A DNA stretch of 64,000 bases from Ditylenchus dipsaci (taxonomy: Eukaryota > Nematoda > Chromadorea > Rhabditida > Anguinidae). The stretch covers positions 62,001 through 126,000 of the forward strand of contig SADC01000156.1 of NCBI GenBank assembly GCA_004194705.1, written 5' to 3'. A program made the position numbers and the translations under genes. This document shows positions 1-12,300 of this stretch, in pieces. How positions within the stretch are numbered: position 1 is the first letter of the stretch; each line of letters starts with the position of its first letter. Below the pieces are notes generated by a model. It did not search any database. It was not told the origin of the DNA and saw nothing but the letters and a program-made list of their open reading frames with translations.

Positions 1-720
1 TCCAGGTTTATGGTGGTTTTGAGCGGTTCAGGGTGGATTTATGAGTGATTTAACCGATCGGACCTGAAATCTGATCCGCTCAATCGGTTTTCTCAAAAAG
101 TTTACTCCCCCTTTAGTAAACCTCCAAAAAACAAATAATTTTGGCCTTTTGGCCATTCCGGAGGGGTCTCCAGCCATCTGGTGTTTGCCCACCCCTGACT
201 TTCACACAAAATTTTTTAAAAATTGTTGATTTCGTGTCGAGAACCGAATCTGTGGCAGAAATGAGGAAATCTGTGACAGAAAGAAGTGAATCTGGTACAG
301 AAAAAAGTGAATCTGGTACAAAAAAAAGTGAATCTGTGACAGAAAAAAGTTTTGCCCGTTACAAACAAGAATACAAAGTTGAGAAAATACATGAAAATGA
401 CCAAAAATTAAATCGTGTTCGAATTTCTTGTCTTGACAAGAAAAATGTCGATTTTGCCTTTCGACGTGTTTGAGACGCCCTGCAGGGGGTAAATATAATA
501 AGTAATAAGTAAATGTTGCAGCAGCTTACATTTTATATTGTTTACGTTATAAGCTTCCAACTCGTTTACACTTGAACGTCTTGAGAACCCTGATTGAACC
601 CCCAATATTATTCCAAGTGAAAACCAAAATTCTACGTTACACGTATTTTAATTAAGCAAAGACAGAGATTCGATGATGATAAAGAACAAATGTAAAATTT
701 GAATTAAATATCGCAACTAA
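1..720. other. Non-coding flank downstream of the xylosyltransferase gene
   Basis: I see no supported exon here. The stretch is the 3' side of the minus-strand gene that begins at 748. It contains a minisatellite (about 240-346) and a dispersed repeat at about 160-240 that is also found in reverse orientation near 8.6-8.7 kb. Open frames across it simply read through the minisatellite. Confidence 0.6.
240..346. repeat. Minisatellite, about 18 bp unit
   Basis: Units of the form GTGAATCTGGTACAGAAAAA repeat about six times in direct orientation with small differences (TGTGACAG versus TGGTACAG). The unit length is a multiple of three, so frames stay open on both strands without being genes. Confidence 0.75.
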
Positions 721-747
721 ATACAATTCTGCCACAAATTTCCATGT

Positions 748-3700
748 TTACAGCAAAAGACCTGTTTGTTCGTCAAAATTTCCTGACAAAATTTGAGACT
801 TCGGGTCAGGAAACTGAGTGCTCCAACTCGTCTTCCCACAACTTTTTGATTCCACGGCTTTTGAGTTTGAATGAACACAGAAGTCCAATACGTTATAGAA
901 CCTTGTAATCAATTTTTTGAAAATTTCTTCATCTGCATCATCCAATGAGCTCCTTTCTAGGTCTAAAGCAGGGAATACTGGAAACTCGATTTCAGCTAAC
1001 ATATTGGTGGAAAAATATATTTTCGCTGTCCAAATTCCTGAAATTAGTAAATTTCAGTCATCAACCAAAAAGTTAAAAAACACCAACCCGGCTGATTATT
1101 AGTGAAATTTGCTGTTTCAAAGTCAACAAATTGGGAATAGTTAATAGAGTCATATGGCTCTACAATCTGTTCTTGCGTTAACCTCCCAGATGCATCCAAT
1201 AAGTGCACCACCACTTGTGGACTAGTTGAATTAATGGTCGTCTTTTCTCCACTTTGATGACCTTCCACCCGATCCCAATGCCACAACACAGTCAACTTGC
1301 CTCTATTCTGAACATGTTATTGTTAAAAGTGTTTTTTCCAGCTAACTAAAATAAAACTGCTTGCCACATCGACAAGGGCAGTGAAATCGCGAAATATTTC
1401 CTCTTTCAGATCCAACCCAGATCCATAGCTGATGTCTTCCAGTTTATAATCAAACCCATGACTATGAATTAGTGGTGATTCTAAGGCAATGCTTCCAGAA
1501 TTATTCCTTTGCAAAAGAATCTCCATGTACAAGCCACAAGAAAGCTGGAGAACCAGTCCCACCAACACTTCATTGCCAGCAGAGGCTTTGTAAGCAAATA
1601 TTTCTCGAAGAGATTTATAAAAGCATGTGTTCTTAACTGATTTAGAACCTTCAATAACTTTGCTGAATAGAAGTCGGGCCCAATAAGCGTAAAGATTTTG
1701 GTTTGGATGATCTGAAAAAGTAAATAAAGTCTAACATAGATTCTCTTAAGTATTGCGCATATGTTTGGACCCACCCGGTATCAAATTCGTTAGCGTGGCT
1801 GCCTTTGGCAGTTATGATATTAATGCAAGGTTGCTATCTTTGCTGATTTATCAGCGAATCGTTGTGTTTTGGTCAAAAATGCTGATAAAAAAAATTTGCT
1901 GATTTTTCAGATATTAACTTTTGCTGATGTTTTTCTTGGTATACCAACGACCGGGTACACATTGTGACCGGGACAGTGCCAAATTTCGCCTTGATACCAC
2001 CTGTTAGCTTTTTTTTTAAAAAATTCGATTTTTCTATTATTTTACGCACTTAGACTTAGGCTTAGGCAAGAGTAGGCCAGCGCTCGTTAGGACGGACTCA
2101 AACGTGTGGTTTAAACATACTCTTTTGACTATTACAAAAAAACTGTACCTGGTTGTTGTACCCGGTCATAATGTGTACCCGGTTGAAGGTCAGTCGTTTT
2201 GCTTACTGTTCCGATTTTCTGTCTAATTTCAACACTTTATTATATTATAATTATATTTTTGTATTCTTGAAGAAGCTTTTTTCAGAAATCGTTCGTGTTT
2301 TCACTCATTTACTCAAATCTGATATATATGACCTTATCCTACTTATAAAAAGTAGGCAGAAAACTTTCGTCGGATCAGGTAGACCGCTTATAGAATACAG
2401 TCATGAGAGAAATAAATTGCTGGTTTCAGCCTTAATTGCAAACTAGCGCGCTGGTATGCCCCTTTAAACAAGTTCCGTCAAACTTTTTCGATTGCTTCAG
2501 CGTATAGAAGATGGATTCAAGGGATATGAATTGCCTTTTTGTTTTCTGTAAATCACAAATATTTTAGGTATATACTATATAGAGAAAACTAGAATCGGTT
2601 AGACTTATCTGACCAAGTACGGTTTTTTTATTTCTCTTGGGTCAGGCTGAACCAAAATGGGGAAAAAGCCATAATCTACTCCTAATAGAGCAATAGCAAA
2701 AACTAGCTAATGCCAGAAACAGTCAAATGCATTCTTTAACCAAATTCTAACTTATATTTTTCGTGAACTAAAATGTTTACACGGTGTGTTTCAATAATGA
2801 AAACTTGTTATCTGATATCCAAAGTTGTGAATTCTAACATTTTTTAAACAATTTCTTGCATAATTTTACATGATAAACATGATTTTAAAAAATTCGCTGA
2901 TTTTTCGCGTCATTGGCTGATTTTTTCTAAAAATTTCGCTGATTTTCGGTTCAGCAGATCCGGTAACCCTGTATTGTTTCTTACTTTTCAAAAATAGGAT
3001 GACATCAAATAATGGCTTTGCTTTTCACATCATTATGTTTTATTTTTCTTAATTTTATATCTAGAATTCCTGTAATTTTATGGAATGATAGAGTGACCAG
3101 TATTCACGGCCTCCTTATAATTTTAAATCTTTAGTGCCTTAGAAGACTTGGCAGCAAACAAAATTAATTTTTTGTTTAGTCAAAAAATCACAGCTAAAAA
3201 AGTATACGATCTACTGCCTTCAGGGCACGGCGTGTAAACGTCTTTAAGATTAATCTTTATTTCGGGATTCCAAATCTTAGTTTTTAGAATTTAACGCCGA
3301 AGTCTTATTTTTTAGCAATAGTAGAGCAATAAGCAATGGATAAAATAACATTTTTTTGCCGAAATACCCTAAATACATTGTACGTGCCTTGCTATAAGAT
3401 CAATTTGTTTTCAAAGAATTAGAAGTGAAAACCAACCAATGTCCTCCTGCAATCGAAAGAAATTTAACCAAGTGGAATTGAAACTATCAGATGCAGGCAA
3501 ATCGTGTTTTTTGAACCGAAGTACTTGTCTTTCAGCCGCGGATATGGAATCTATATCTACAAGAGCATCGAATTTTCGGCCGAAGAATTGCGTGCGATCC
3601 TGGCACTTCTAAAAATGATTAAAATTCATAAGTCTTAGTTAGCGGCGCTAACTTAGCGTGTATTGCCTAACCTGCACATCAAACCTGCCCTCATTGCTGT

Positions 3701-6526
3701 GAATAGCTAAAGGAGAGCATCCACACCAGTCTACTATATTCTTGAGGGTGGCACACCTGCAGCCCTGCTTCCGCTTCCAATTGGTCAAACGCAGGTTCTT
3801 GTAGATAACCTTGGTGCAGAAGTGACTGTTCAGTGCTAGCTGAAGACACTGTTTTTTGTAAAAATTGTTAAGATTTTAACAAATCACACTGACAGTATGG
3901 AAAAATCCCTCCAACGGCAACAGAATAGTGGAAAAAGATATTCGAACTTGTTGGGGCAAAGTTTCATTAGAGATGGAAAATAGAGCCAAATCTCTGTGCA
4001 CAATAACCCAATCAGAACCGCCATCTAGTCGCATATTGTGAGGGTAGTCCCTTCTGTAAAAAAGAGTCTATTTTTTGGTTACAAAACTAGTGAAAATAGT
4101 GAAAAACTAAACAGCTAGAAAAATTGTTAGTCTCATGCTTCTTACCAGGACAGTTTCAGTTTTGCGGAAATTTGAACTTTAGACAGCGAAATGTTTGCAT
4201 CCCGCGTTAATCGCCTGATAACAAAATTTTAATCACCACAACATGAAGCATTTAAGCTGAAAGAGAAGCTCCCTGATTTCTTTATGGCCTTATCACAATT
4301 GTAAGTGTAAGTGTAAATGTTTTTGGCATTGTGAACACCCATTACATTTACACTTACATTTACCCCTTCACAATACGAATGTAAATGTAAATGAAAATTA
4401 TATGCGAGTATTTTCAGAGAATACTAAAATGTCTTTACTAGTGACGAAGAGTTTAATGCTAGTTATAAAGACTCAAAAAAATTAGTATGTGGGTAAAAAA
4501 ACTGACTTTTGGAAACAAAAGTGAGGATAATTTAAAAATTTTCATTTACATTTACATCCGTATTGTGAAGGCGTAAGTGTAAATGTAAGTGTGAGTGTAA
4601 ATGTTTTTGGTATTGTGAAGACCCTTACATTTACACTTACATTTACATTAACATTTACACTTACACTTACAATTGTGATAGAGCCATTAGTGTCGGGACT
4701 CGGTCTTTGTGCTCGCAACCACCCAAATTTTTTTAGGGCCAGTCATATGCAGGCTATATTGCAAAATGAGTCTGAGGCATTTCAAAATGGTCGGCGGTTT
4801 GCCCAAGCCTAGTTTTTTTTCTAAAAAAACTGCCAAAAATCATTTCCAAGAATTTTTTTATTATTTCAGATGGATTTTTTGACAATTTTAATAACGACAA
4901 AACTTTCTGGTCAACCTAATATTAAAACAGATATCAAAATGACTGACTTTGAGCCGATCCGCCACATCCTCTGCTCACATTCCATAAAGTAATAGTTGAA
5001 ACCTTGTTTTTTCAGAAAATTTGCTGTGTTGTAGCCATGACTGCTCAAAAAATTCATGCCCATATTCCTAAACTATTTGAGGTTAAAGAACGAGACAATA
5101 ATTTATTCCACTCAACACCTGAACAAATTGTACTCTAGTTCATCAAGGGAAAGGAGGGCATGTCTGCTTCACTCAAGTTAAGCACATAGTCCCAGCTGGT
5201 CCAGTGCATAGATTTTGTCTGATTAAAAGTCCATTGAAGCACGCCTAGAAACATATCCAACAAGCTGGAACCACCCCAAATGGTTGATAATCTCTGCTTC
5301 GCAACATGGAAATTTTTCGCACCAGCTTTCTCCAAAACTTTCTGCACTTCGACCATTTCTTAAGTTTAAAGCCATGGAAAAAGAAGTCAATAAACAGCTA
5401 ACCATTGAACATGTACTCTTGGCGAGCATCCACATGCACATAGTACCTTAAATTTGAGAAAATCGACTTTTAAAGGGAGATATTTTTTGTACAGATGGTT
5501 GGGTCGGTAGATCATCTTTAACAAGCGCTTCACTTGTCTGGAGTTCCTTCCATTGAGCTGCAACACGAACAGAATGCGTACTGAGTTCAAATTGGCCTCA
5601 TTACCGCTCTGCACTTGAGCCGGCAAAGGGACAAACTTGGGCATTTGTTTTGGAGTTGCTAAAAAATTAGGGTTTTAAATTACCTCCTACAATGTAAATA
5701 CCTATAACTCCAGTCGAATAGACGGAGATAGCATTGAATCCACCACAATAGGAAGCACTTAAGTTGGGACACAGATAGGTTTGGCAGTGTTTATTGTCGA
5801 TTTCCTGGTCTTGTCCGTTTTCTATTGTGTTTCCACAAAAGCATTCAGTGCTGTATTCCAGCCCTAATGCAGGTAATAACATGTGGCTTGAAAAAAAAGG
5901 ATGATTTAAGCCTACCGGCGTAGACAAAACCGGCTCGAAGACAGGCTTGAACACACTTCTCCATGCTGTTATGCTCCTTGAACTCGTATTTGAAACCATC
6001 TAGCAAACGACTGTTAACATCGTCAATGAAACAGCCAATGTGAGAATACACTTTGGAGGGATCTTAAACACTTTTTTGAAAAGTGGAAAGAAGCCAGGAA
6101 AAAGAATACCAAAACTAGCAGCACAAGTATTGTTGATTTTTTCAACTGGCCAGCCCAGATTCTCTTTCAGAGAGCAGAGAAATTTGCCAAGTTTCTCACG
6201 ACACATCTCCGATTTCATTCGATCAAATGCAGAAATAGCAAGTGCATCATTGGTGAAAGTGTTTGAGCACTGATGAACTCTACTACCTTCTGTATTTGGT
6301 AAAAGTTTTTGTTGTGTCAGAGAATAGGATTTCTGTAAACAAAGTATGTTGAACCACGAGAAAAGAAAAATTAAAAAGATACCTGATTGACAGTTGGATT
6401 AAGGCAATGTAAAATCAAAACAATATTGAAAACGAAAAATGTTGTGGCAACAACGCCCAAAAACACCAGCTTATTTCTATGTAAAGCAAAACTGTACAGC
6501 TTGGTAAATAAATCTGTTGCAAACAT
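748..6526 (-). CDS. oxt: Peptide O-xylosyltransferase with WSC domain, multi-exon
   Basis: This enzyme adds the first xylose to serines of proteoglycan core proteins in the Golgi. The start at 6526 opens an exon (6526-6383) [19 protein letters not shown] followed by a hydrophobic run, i.e. a short cytosolic tail and a signal anchor. A stem region follows at 6340-6120. The WSC domain (6060-5690) has [27 protein letters not shown] and ASYCGGFNA. The glycosyltransferase core at 5644-5123 shows [27 protein letters not shown] and [13 protein letters not shown]. Further exons at about 4060-3430 give [21 protein letters not shown] and [10 protein letters not shown]. The C-terminal part (1774-748) has [11 protein letters not shown] and ends with [16 protein letters not shown], the conserved family tail. 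An intron of about 47 nt separates stem and WSC exons. Two foldback elements (1.8-2.97 and 4.29-4.68 kb) sit in introns. All landmark blocks occur in the expected order; some exon edges are approximate. Confidence 0.9.
1830..2972. mobile_element. Foldback element with GCTGATTT subterminal repeats
   Basis: The left side (1835-1930) repeats GCTGATTTATCAGC-like units. The right side (2885-2972) repeats TCGCTGATTTTTCG-like units ending in CGGTAACCCTG, a hAT-like end when read outward (CAGGGTTACCG). A smaller inverted pair around ACCGGGTACACA (1953) and GTGTACCCGGT (2175) lies inside. It occupies an intron of the xylosyltransferase gene. No transposase was seen. Confidence 0.5.
4289..4679. mobile_element. 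Foldback MITE built from GTAAGTGTAAATGT units
   Basis: Both ends read CACAATTGTAAGTGTAAG inward and are bordered by TA (left TTATCACAATTG, right CAATTGTGATAG), so a TA target duplication is likely. Inside, short GTAAGTGTAAATGT units are repeated on one arm and inverted on the other. It lies in an intron of the minus-strand xylosyltransferase. Confidence 0.7.
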
Positions 6527-7273
6527 TCTCTCTCATGACAGCACAAAACTTTTACTAATTGACAAAAACAAGAATCAAAAATGGATTTTTTGTGGTTAGT
6601 TTAGCCCTCCCAAAAGAACCGAAATTTTTGCTTCGCTTAAAAATTTGTCTCGCAACGACTTACTTGTTATTTTTTGTAAAAAATAGTATTCTTGAGCAAA
6701 GAGCAAAAATCGTTAAAAAATGTATCAAGAAAATGTTGCTCGTTTAGATTCTTTTGTTGCATATTGGCCAAATCTTTTCTAAGTTTTAGAGTTTTTCATA
6801 AAAATTAAACGGGCATAGCCGTTAGTGTCAAAGGTTTGAATGCAAGAAGGGCACTTGTTTTAAGAGGCTATTATCTACATTTGAACTTGATTGCTATAAT
6901 TCAGTTCAATAAATTTATTTTTAAACCCTGCTATAACTTGCAAGCACACCCGAATAGCGCAATTAGATAAAAAAAATTAGCGATTTCGTTAAAAAAAGCA
7001 GTGGTGCCGAACTTTATTGCCGGAAATTTTTAGATTGTTTCTTTTCAGCTATTGTTGCTGACTTTCTGAACTAATTATTTTCATTTATTTTTGTGTCTTC
7101 TGACAACCTAAACCAGAATCCAGCGATAAAATGTTTCGAACAGAATCAGAATCATCAAGCTAGAAAGAGATTATAACTACTATTTCAAGTTCTCCCCGCA
7201 CATTCAAACTATTGACACCAACAAATATGCTCTTCTAAATCAGACAGTTTTCAGCTTTGGGAAGTCAGACAAA

Positions 7274-8243
7274 ATGGCAAAAAATATGCTGTACACATTT
7301 TACGCAGTCCTGACATTCGGCTCAACCATTATTACTTTCATGGGTTAGTTCGTTAGAGCCATAAATTAAAATTTCAATCAAAAATTAATGTGTTTACTGA
7401 GCAGTTTTTAGCCCTATACTACCTGTTAACTGGTCAAGGTGAACGCTTTGACATTGCTTGGTTCCTAACAAGCACATCTCCAAACATGTCAGCCAGTTTT
7501 ACTGGTTTTTTAATTTACAAGCTTTTTGTTCAGGTGGGCAGGCATGGGAATCGCTGCAAGTCTGTCCCTTTCTGTTATAGGGGCTGGCTGGTAGGTCTTA
7601 CATTGAACCTATTTATTTACTTTCTCGATTTTAGGGGAATTTTCACCACTGGATCATCCATACTTGGTGGTGGTGTGAAAGCTCCTCGAATAAGGACCAA
7701 AAACTTGGTGTCCATTATTTTCTGTGAAGCTGTGGCCATTTTCGGAATTATCATGGCTTTTGTGTTTGCTGGCAAGATGGCGGTATTTTATCATTTTAGA
7801 CCGAGATTTGGTTTGAAAAAATATAATTGGTTTAGGGCTTTGACCGTAATGACCCCACCGTCCCTTTAAATCAAAGGTCAGACCTGTTGGCTAAAAACCT
7901 TGCTGCTGGTTATGCCATTTTCGGAGGTGGGCTCACCGTTGGATTTAGCAATTTGTTCTGTGGTCTGGCAGTAGGTCGGTTATTATTATTATTACTATAT
8001 TTCGAAGTCATGATTTTCAAAGCATTTCTTTAAGGTATTGTTGGTTCCGGAGCTGCGCTTGCCGATGCGGCCAACCCTGCATTGTTTGTCAAGATTTTAA
8101 TCATCGAAATTTTCGCCAGCGCGATAGGCCTGTTTGGAATGATCATAGGAATTGTTCAGGTAAATATTATTCCAATTTGCAGCTCTATTGTGATTTAATT
8201 TGCTGAGTTGTAGACGAACAAGTTCAGTTTGGGCGCTCACTAA
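7274..8243 (+). CDS. V-type proton ATPase 21 kDa proteolipid subunit c''
   Basis: This is a membrane rotor subunit of the Vo sector that carries protons in endosomes, lysosomes and secretory vesicles. The start [16 protein letters not shown] lies at 7274. Exons are 7274-7343, 7412-7487, 7534-7590, 7635-7782, 7836-7974, 8035-8159 and 8214-8243. They join in frame to 645 nt (214 residues plus stop), close to the family length. Landmarks are [24 protein letters not shown], the membrane-buried glutamate in [40 protein letters not shown] and a second acidic helix, [15 protein letters not shown]. Introns 2, 3 and 4 are only 46, 44 and 53 nt. No frameshift is needed, so this gene serves as an intact reference for the window. 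Confidence 0.95.
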
Positions 8244-8579
8244 TGGACAGCCTGTTTTCTGAGGGAGGTGCAACGCTTTCCTAACCCCATATATGTCTGT
8301 CTGATGACACAATTCTATTCGATCATATTTGTGAATATTTAACCCACTGTATACTTTATGTTGGTTGTGAGTTTAATGATAAAGAGATGGTCATACTACT
8401 CTGTAATTTTACAGTAATACTCTTATGGAGTATAGTCATTATTTCTCTCACTCCGTCCTCAGTAGACGCAAAAAAGCTCACTTTCACTGCCACACTATTT
8501 TCACTCCCACCTGTCCCTAAAACCGAGTAGCTTTAGGGGGGGGGGAGGTGGTAAAAACGAGTAGCGTCGAATATTTCTT

Positions 8580-8720
8580 TAAGCCATAGAGTTGATTGTT
8601 GACACGAATTCAAAAATTTTTGAATAAAATTTGGTCATTTTTTGTGTGAAATTCAAAGTGGGCAAAGACCAGATGGCTTGGAGCCAGGGATGAGAATTTG
8701 GTCCTATATAGGACTCTTTA
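8580..8720 (-). repeat. Dispersed repeat, second copy of the 160-240 sequence
   Basis: Read on the minus strand it gives CTCCAAGCCATCTGGTCTTT followed by TGCCCACTTTGAATTTCACA. This matches 166-215 (CTCCAGCCATCTGGTGTTTG then CCCACCCCTGACTTTCACAC). It also shares a GATTTCGTGTCGA/GAATTCGTGTCAA block. The two copies are 8.4 kb apart in opposite orientation. Confidence 0.6.
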
Positions 8721-8851
8721 GGACTATTTATGGTCCTTAAAAAGTCCAGAGTTGTTATGGAAAAAAATCCAAAATTTTTACTTAAGACTCTGTTAAAAGA
8801 CCACGGAAATTTCAAACATTCAAATGCGTGCGGTAAACCACGATAATTGCT

Positions 8852-9290
8852 TTTTAAGTCCCTCCAAATCGGAGATGGTGGATTTTAGCCTGGATTTTAG
8901 GTGGATTTCACGTTCAAGTTTGTTTTTCTACCAATTTTTGTAAACTTTTACCGATATCTTTCCGGAACCGTAAATTTCGATATCTTAGCTATCTTTTAAG
9001 CACAAAACCCGAAAATTTAGTAGGCTTCAAAAAGAGTTTTGAGTTCTTCTAAATCGGAGCTGGTGGATTTTAGCCTGGATTTTGGGTGGATTTTCGTGTT
9101 CAAGCCTAATTTTCTGCTAATTTTTGTAAACTTATGCCAAATATCTTTCCGGAAGCCTAAATTTCAAGATCTCAGCTCTACTTTCACCACAAGCTCATAA
9201 AATTGAGTAGGTTCCAATAAAAGTATTTAATTCCTTCCAAATTAGAAATGGTGGATTTAGCCTGGATTTTAGTGGATTTTAATGCTCGAG
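8852..9290. repeat. Tandem repeat, period about 185 bp, about 2.3 copies
   Basis: The phrase GGTGGATTTTAGCCTGGATT recurs at about 8877, 9062 and 9250. The intervening TTTTTGTAAACTTNTNCC, ATATCTTTCCGGAA and AAATTT(C)GATATCT blocks appear in the same order in each unit. Copies differ by many substitutions, so the array is old. Confidence 0.75.
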
Positions 9291-9472
9291 CCCGGGAAGG
9301 GGGTTCTAGAAAGAGGGTAGCAAGGAAGGTGCTACTCAGTAGGTGGGAAGCAGGAGAGAGATACACAGGAGGAGATTAGCCATGAAGAAAGTAGGCAGAG
9401 AGTGAACACCCAAACAACCAAGAGAACGCGTCGATCACATTCAAAGAAAAACTAAAATTAAGCCCAACAATA

Positions 9473-9550
9473 TCCTATGAAAAAACGACCAACGGAAAAA
9501 TGGACCACGAAAAAATGATCACGGAAAAATGAATGACGGAAAAAATGACT
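9473..9550. repeat. Short tandem repeat ACGGAAAAATGA
   Basis: Units of the form ACGGAAAAATGGACC, ACGAAAAAATGATC and ACGGAAAAATGAATG run in tandem. I see no coding signal. Confidence 0.6.
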
Positions 9551-9797
9551 TACACCCAATCGACCATTCTGAACACGAATCCGTCATAAAAAAGCTGTCT
9601 AAAATGCAGGATTGTCAGATGGACTTCTAGATCTGAAATTTTCTCTTTAGGATTCTTGTTAAACATGGTCGATTCGCTTGAAAATCTGCTCTTAAAATTC
9701 AAAAGACACTGTCAAATTTCAAATTTAAAAAAATCAAAAATTTTAATTTGAATTTTTTTGTCTTGAGTGGAATTTCAGTTTCACAGTGAGTTCCAAC

Positions 9798-10268
9798 CAG
9801 TGTTTTCAAAAGTCAAGGTCAAGTTCAAGGTCAAGGTAAAACTTGACTTTAAAACTTCAAGGTCGTTTTTCTCGATTTTTAGTAAGGAAAATGGGTCTGA
9901 ATTTTTTTTCCTGTCCCTTAAAGTCAAGATTTTGCGCTGAACAAAACGTACTTTTCAGAATAATGATATAATTTTTGCACGATGAGATATAGCCTAAAGT
10001 CAAGGTAAAATCACCTTGATTTTAGCAAAAGTCAAGGTCAAGGTAAAATCAAGGTGATTTTACCTTGACTTTAGGCTATATCTCATCGTGCAAAAATTAT
10101 ATCGTTATTCTGAAAAGTACGTTTTGTTCAGCGCAAAATCTTGACTTTAGGGAATAAGAAAAAAAATCAGACCCATTTTCCTTACTAAAAATCGAGAAAA
10201 ACGACCTTGAAGTTTTAAAGTCAAGTTTTATTTGACCTTGAACTTGACCTTGACTTTTGAAAACACTG
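9798..10268. mobile_element. Non-autonomous hAT-like foldback MITE, 471 bp
   Basis: It is almost entirely one long inverted repeat. The left end CAGTGTTTTCAAAAGTCAAG is mirrored by CTTGACTTTTGAAAACACTG, and the arms stay paired for about 200 bp each. An exact 8 bp duplication GTTCCAAC flanks it (9790-9797 and 10269-10276), the hAT signature. No coding sequence. Confidence 0.88.
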
Positions 10269-10515
10269 GTTCCAACTGAAATAGTGGGTTTAGAAGCAAA
10301 TTGACTACGCTGAACATGAACATCATTTTCCCCCTCAAATTTGAAACAAATTTGAATTATTCATTTACACCGTCAAATTTACACCAGGGTAAATGAATAT
10401 TTTGCTCAAATTCAAATTTACGGGGTAAAGAAGGAATTCTAGGGGGCAAATGATGTATTTGACGCGGTAAAATACATACAGTCATAATTATTTTCTATTA
10501 ATTTTATTATAGAGT

Positions 10516-10908
10516 ATGAGTTTCGAAGACAGTTTTCTTGCTTCGACCTTTGGTAGCGCAAATGATAGTCTTCGGTTTAGTCGTGAGAAAGACTTAAATG
10601 AAAACTACAGGCGTATGTTCATTATTAATGATGTCTTTTTTATAACATAGTTGACTTGCTAATAGGTGTTCAACTGCAAGAAAGTCTGGATGAGAGAGAA
10701 GCTCAACTTGACTTAAACTTGGATTTCCAACAAAACCGTCAAAGACTTCTTAAAAGGACTCAAATGAATACAGCAATACCTGGATCTTCCTCATTGGTTG
10801 ATCTCGAAGATCTAACAGATGACACTGATTTGAGTGAGCTCGAAGCAGAGCTCGAGAGCTTGGGCATATTGGTTAAAAGGATAGACGGCGAGAAAATTTT
10901 TTATACAG
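10516..10908 (+). CDS. Unrecognised acidic, probably coiled-coil protein, partial gene
   Basis: Exon 1 (10516-10612) starts MSFEDSFLASTFGSANDSL and joins in frame to exon 2 (10666-10908) across a 53 nt GTATGT...AATAG intron. Exon 2 encodes a charged stretch, QLQESLDEREAQLDLNLDF, and an acidic heptad-like part, DLSELEAELESLGILVKRID, before a GTAAAA donor at 10909. I could not find a further exon before 11.2 kb, so the gene is incomplete as read. The charge pattern suggests coiled coil. I do not recognise the family. Confidence 0.55.
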
Positions 10909-12300
10909 GTAAAAGTTTCAAATACTATTACATTTGCTGTGCAAATTAAATACTGAGGTGATGGAGTGTAATAATTACAAGTCTCAACCTAGAGTGTTAA
11001 AAAACGGCTATAAGTGAAATGTACCGCCTAATGTGGGAAATTCGCCTTTTTTGAATTTCAAATAAAAAAAATAGAATTTGGCCGCCTTTTTTTGTAAAAT
11101 CCTAGATATCGTGATGACGCACAGAAAACTGTCTTTTCGTGTATAGGATTTGGTGTCGAAATGATCGCCAGGCTCTTTTCTATCCAACAAAATCATCAGC
11201 GCAAAAAGGTAATATAAACTTAGAGCTAGAATTTGAAAAACCTTCTACGATGTCCAATTCATGAAATCCTAGCCAGGACTACACCAGTACTTTTCGGTAG
11301 TATCTTGTAACTGAAATTTTTCACAAATTTAATTATATACTCATTGCAACCATACACTCAAAATATAGCGCTGCTTACTGCCGTCATTCTCAGTTTTTGT
11401 TGTATATGTCGTGTGAATTAAAATTTCAAAGAAAGTCAGTTTCAGAATAATACCGAAATCCTACCCCTCAAAAATACTCTTTTGTTCCCTGGTCGAACAT
11501 TCACTAGCTTGCTTTTATGAAGTGATTTTGAAGTGGAAAAATTTCTATTGGTTCCCTATGAATTCTGACTGTAGAAAGTCACTAAACTCGTAGACAAACA
11601 AATAAAATGTATAGAGCTTGACGCTATATAAAACTAAGTACGCATCATTTTGGCTAGTTTCCTTTCATTTTGGTGGTCATTTGCTCAAAATCGCAAATTA
11701 GAGGCAGTTGATGACAGCTAGCAGGGCTAGAAATACACGCGGTCGATTGTACGGTGATTTTTAGCCTTAATAGTCAGTATAATTACTAAAAAGTAAATTA
11801 AAAACCCCAAGGGACTTGAACTTTCGACAATAGGAGATGCGTATATAAATTCCCCCTTTGAATCATATTATACAATGATTGTAAGGAGGAACCATTTTGG
11901 CACTAAGAAATTCTAAAAAAAAATCGGCGCTAGCAGCGAATACCCGCCCTCCCCCACCCCCCCCCCCAAGAATCCGACCTTATAAAGTTGCTGTAACTAC
12001 CCTTGCAAACAACAAGTTTAGGCTTAGCCCTTAGGCTTGGGGTAGGCCAGCGTACGGAAGTTGTGACTAATGAAGAGTTTGCGCACATTTTCCGGGTCTG
12101 GGACATAAATTTGGGTACTTTTTACTAAAGTAAAAAGGTGAAAATCGTTGGGGGGGGTATTCGCTACTAGGGTCAAAAATTCCAATCCTAAACTCCCCAA
12201 ACATTAACTGCCCGACCTAATTACAGTGCCGATATTAAGGGAAAAGTAAGGCAATCATATAACACATAAATTACAAAAGCACGCAAGATGTGGCCTATGT
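10909..12300. other. Non-coding interval with fragmentary repeats
   Basis: I see no exon I can support. It holds a partial copy of a dispersed family (TTAGGCTTGGGGTAGGCCAG, about 12.01-12.06 kb), C and G homopolymers near 11.95 and 12.15 kb, and AT-rich unique DNA. The end of the 10.5 kb gene may lie here unrecognised. Confidence 0.5.

Noticed and set aside
141..473. A 110-residue protein with Ser/Glu/Thr repeats
   Set aside because: The frame is open only because an 18 bp minisatellite keeps it so; the opposite strand is open for the same reason, with no splice or start context.
2153..2446. A 97-residue plus-strand ORF in the 1.8-2.97 kb foldback as a transposase
   Set aside because: It is short, hydrophobic by AT bias, and has no DDE or zinc-finger motif.
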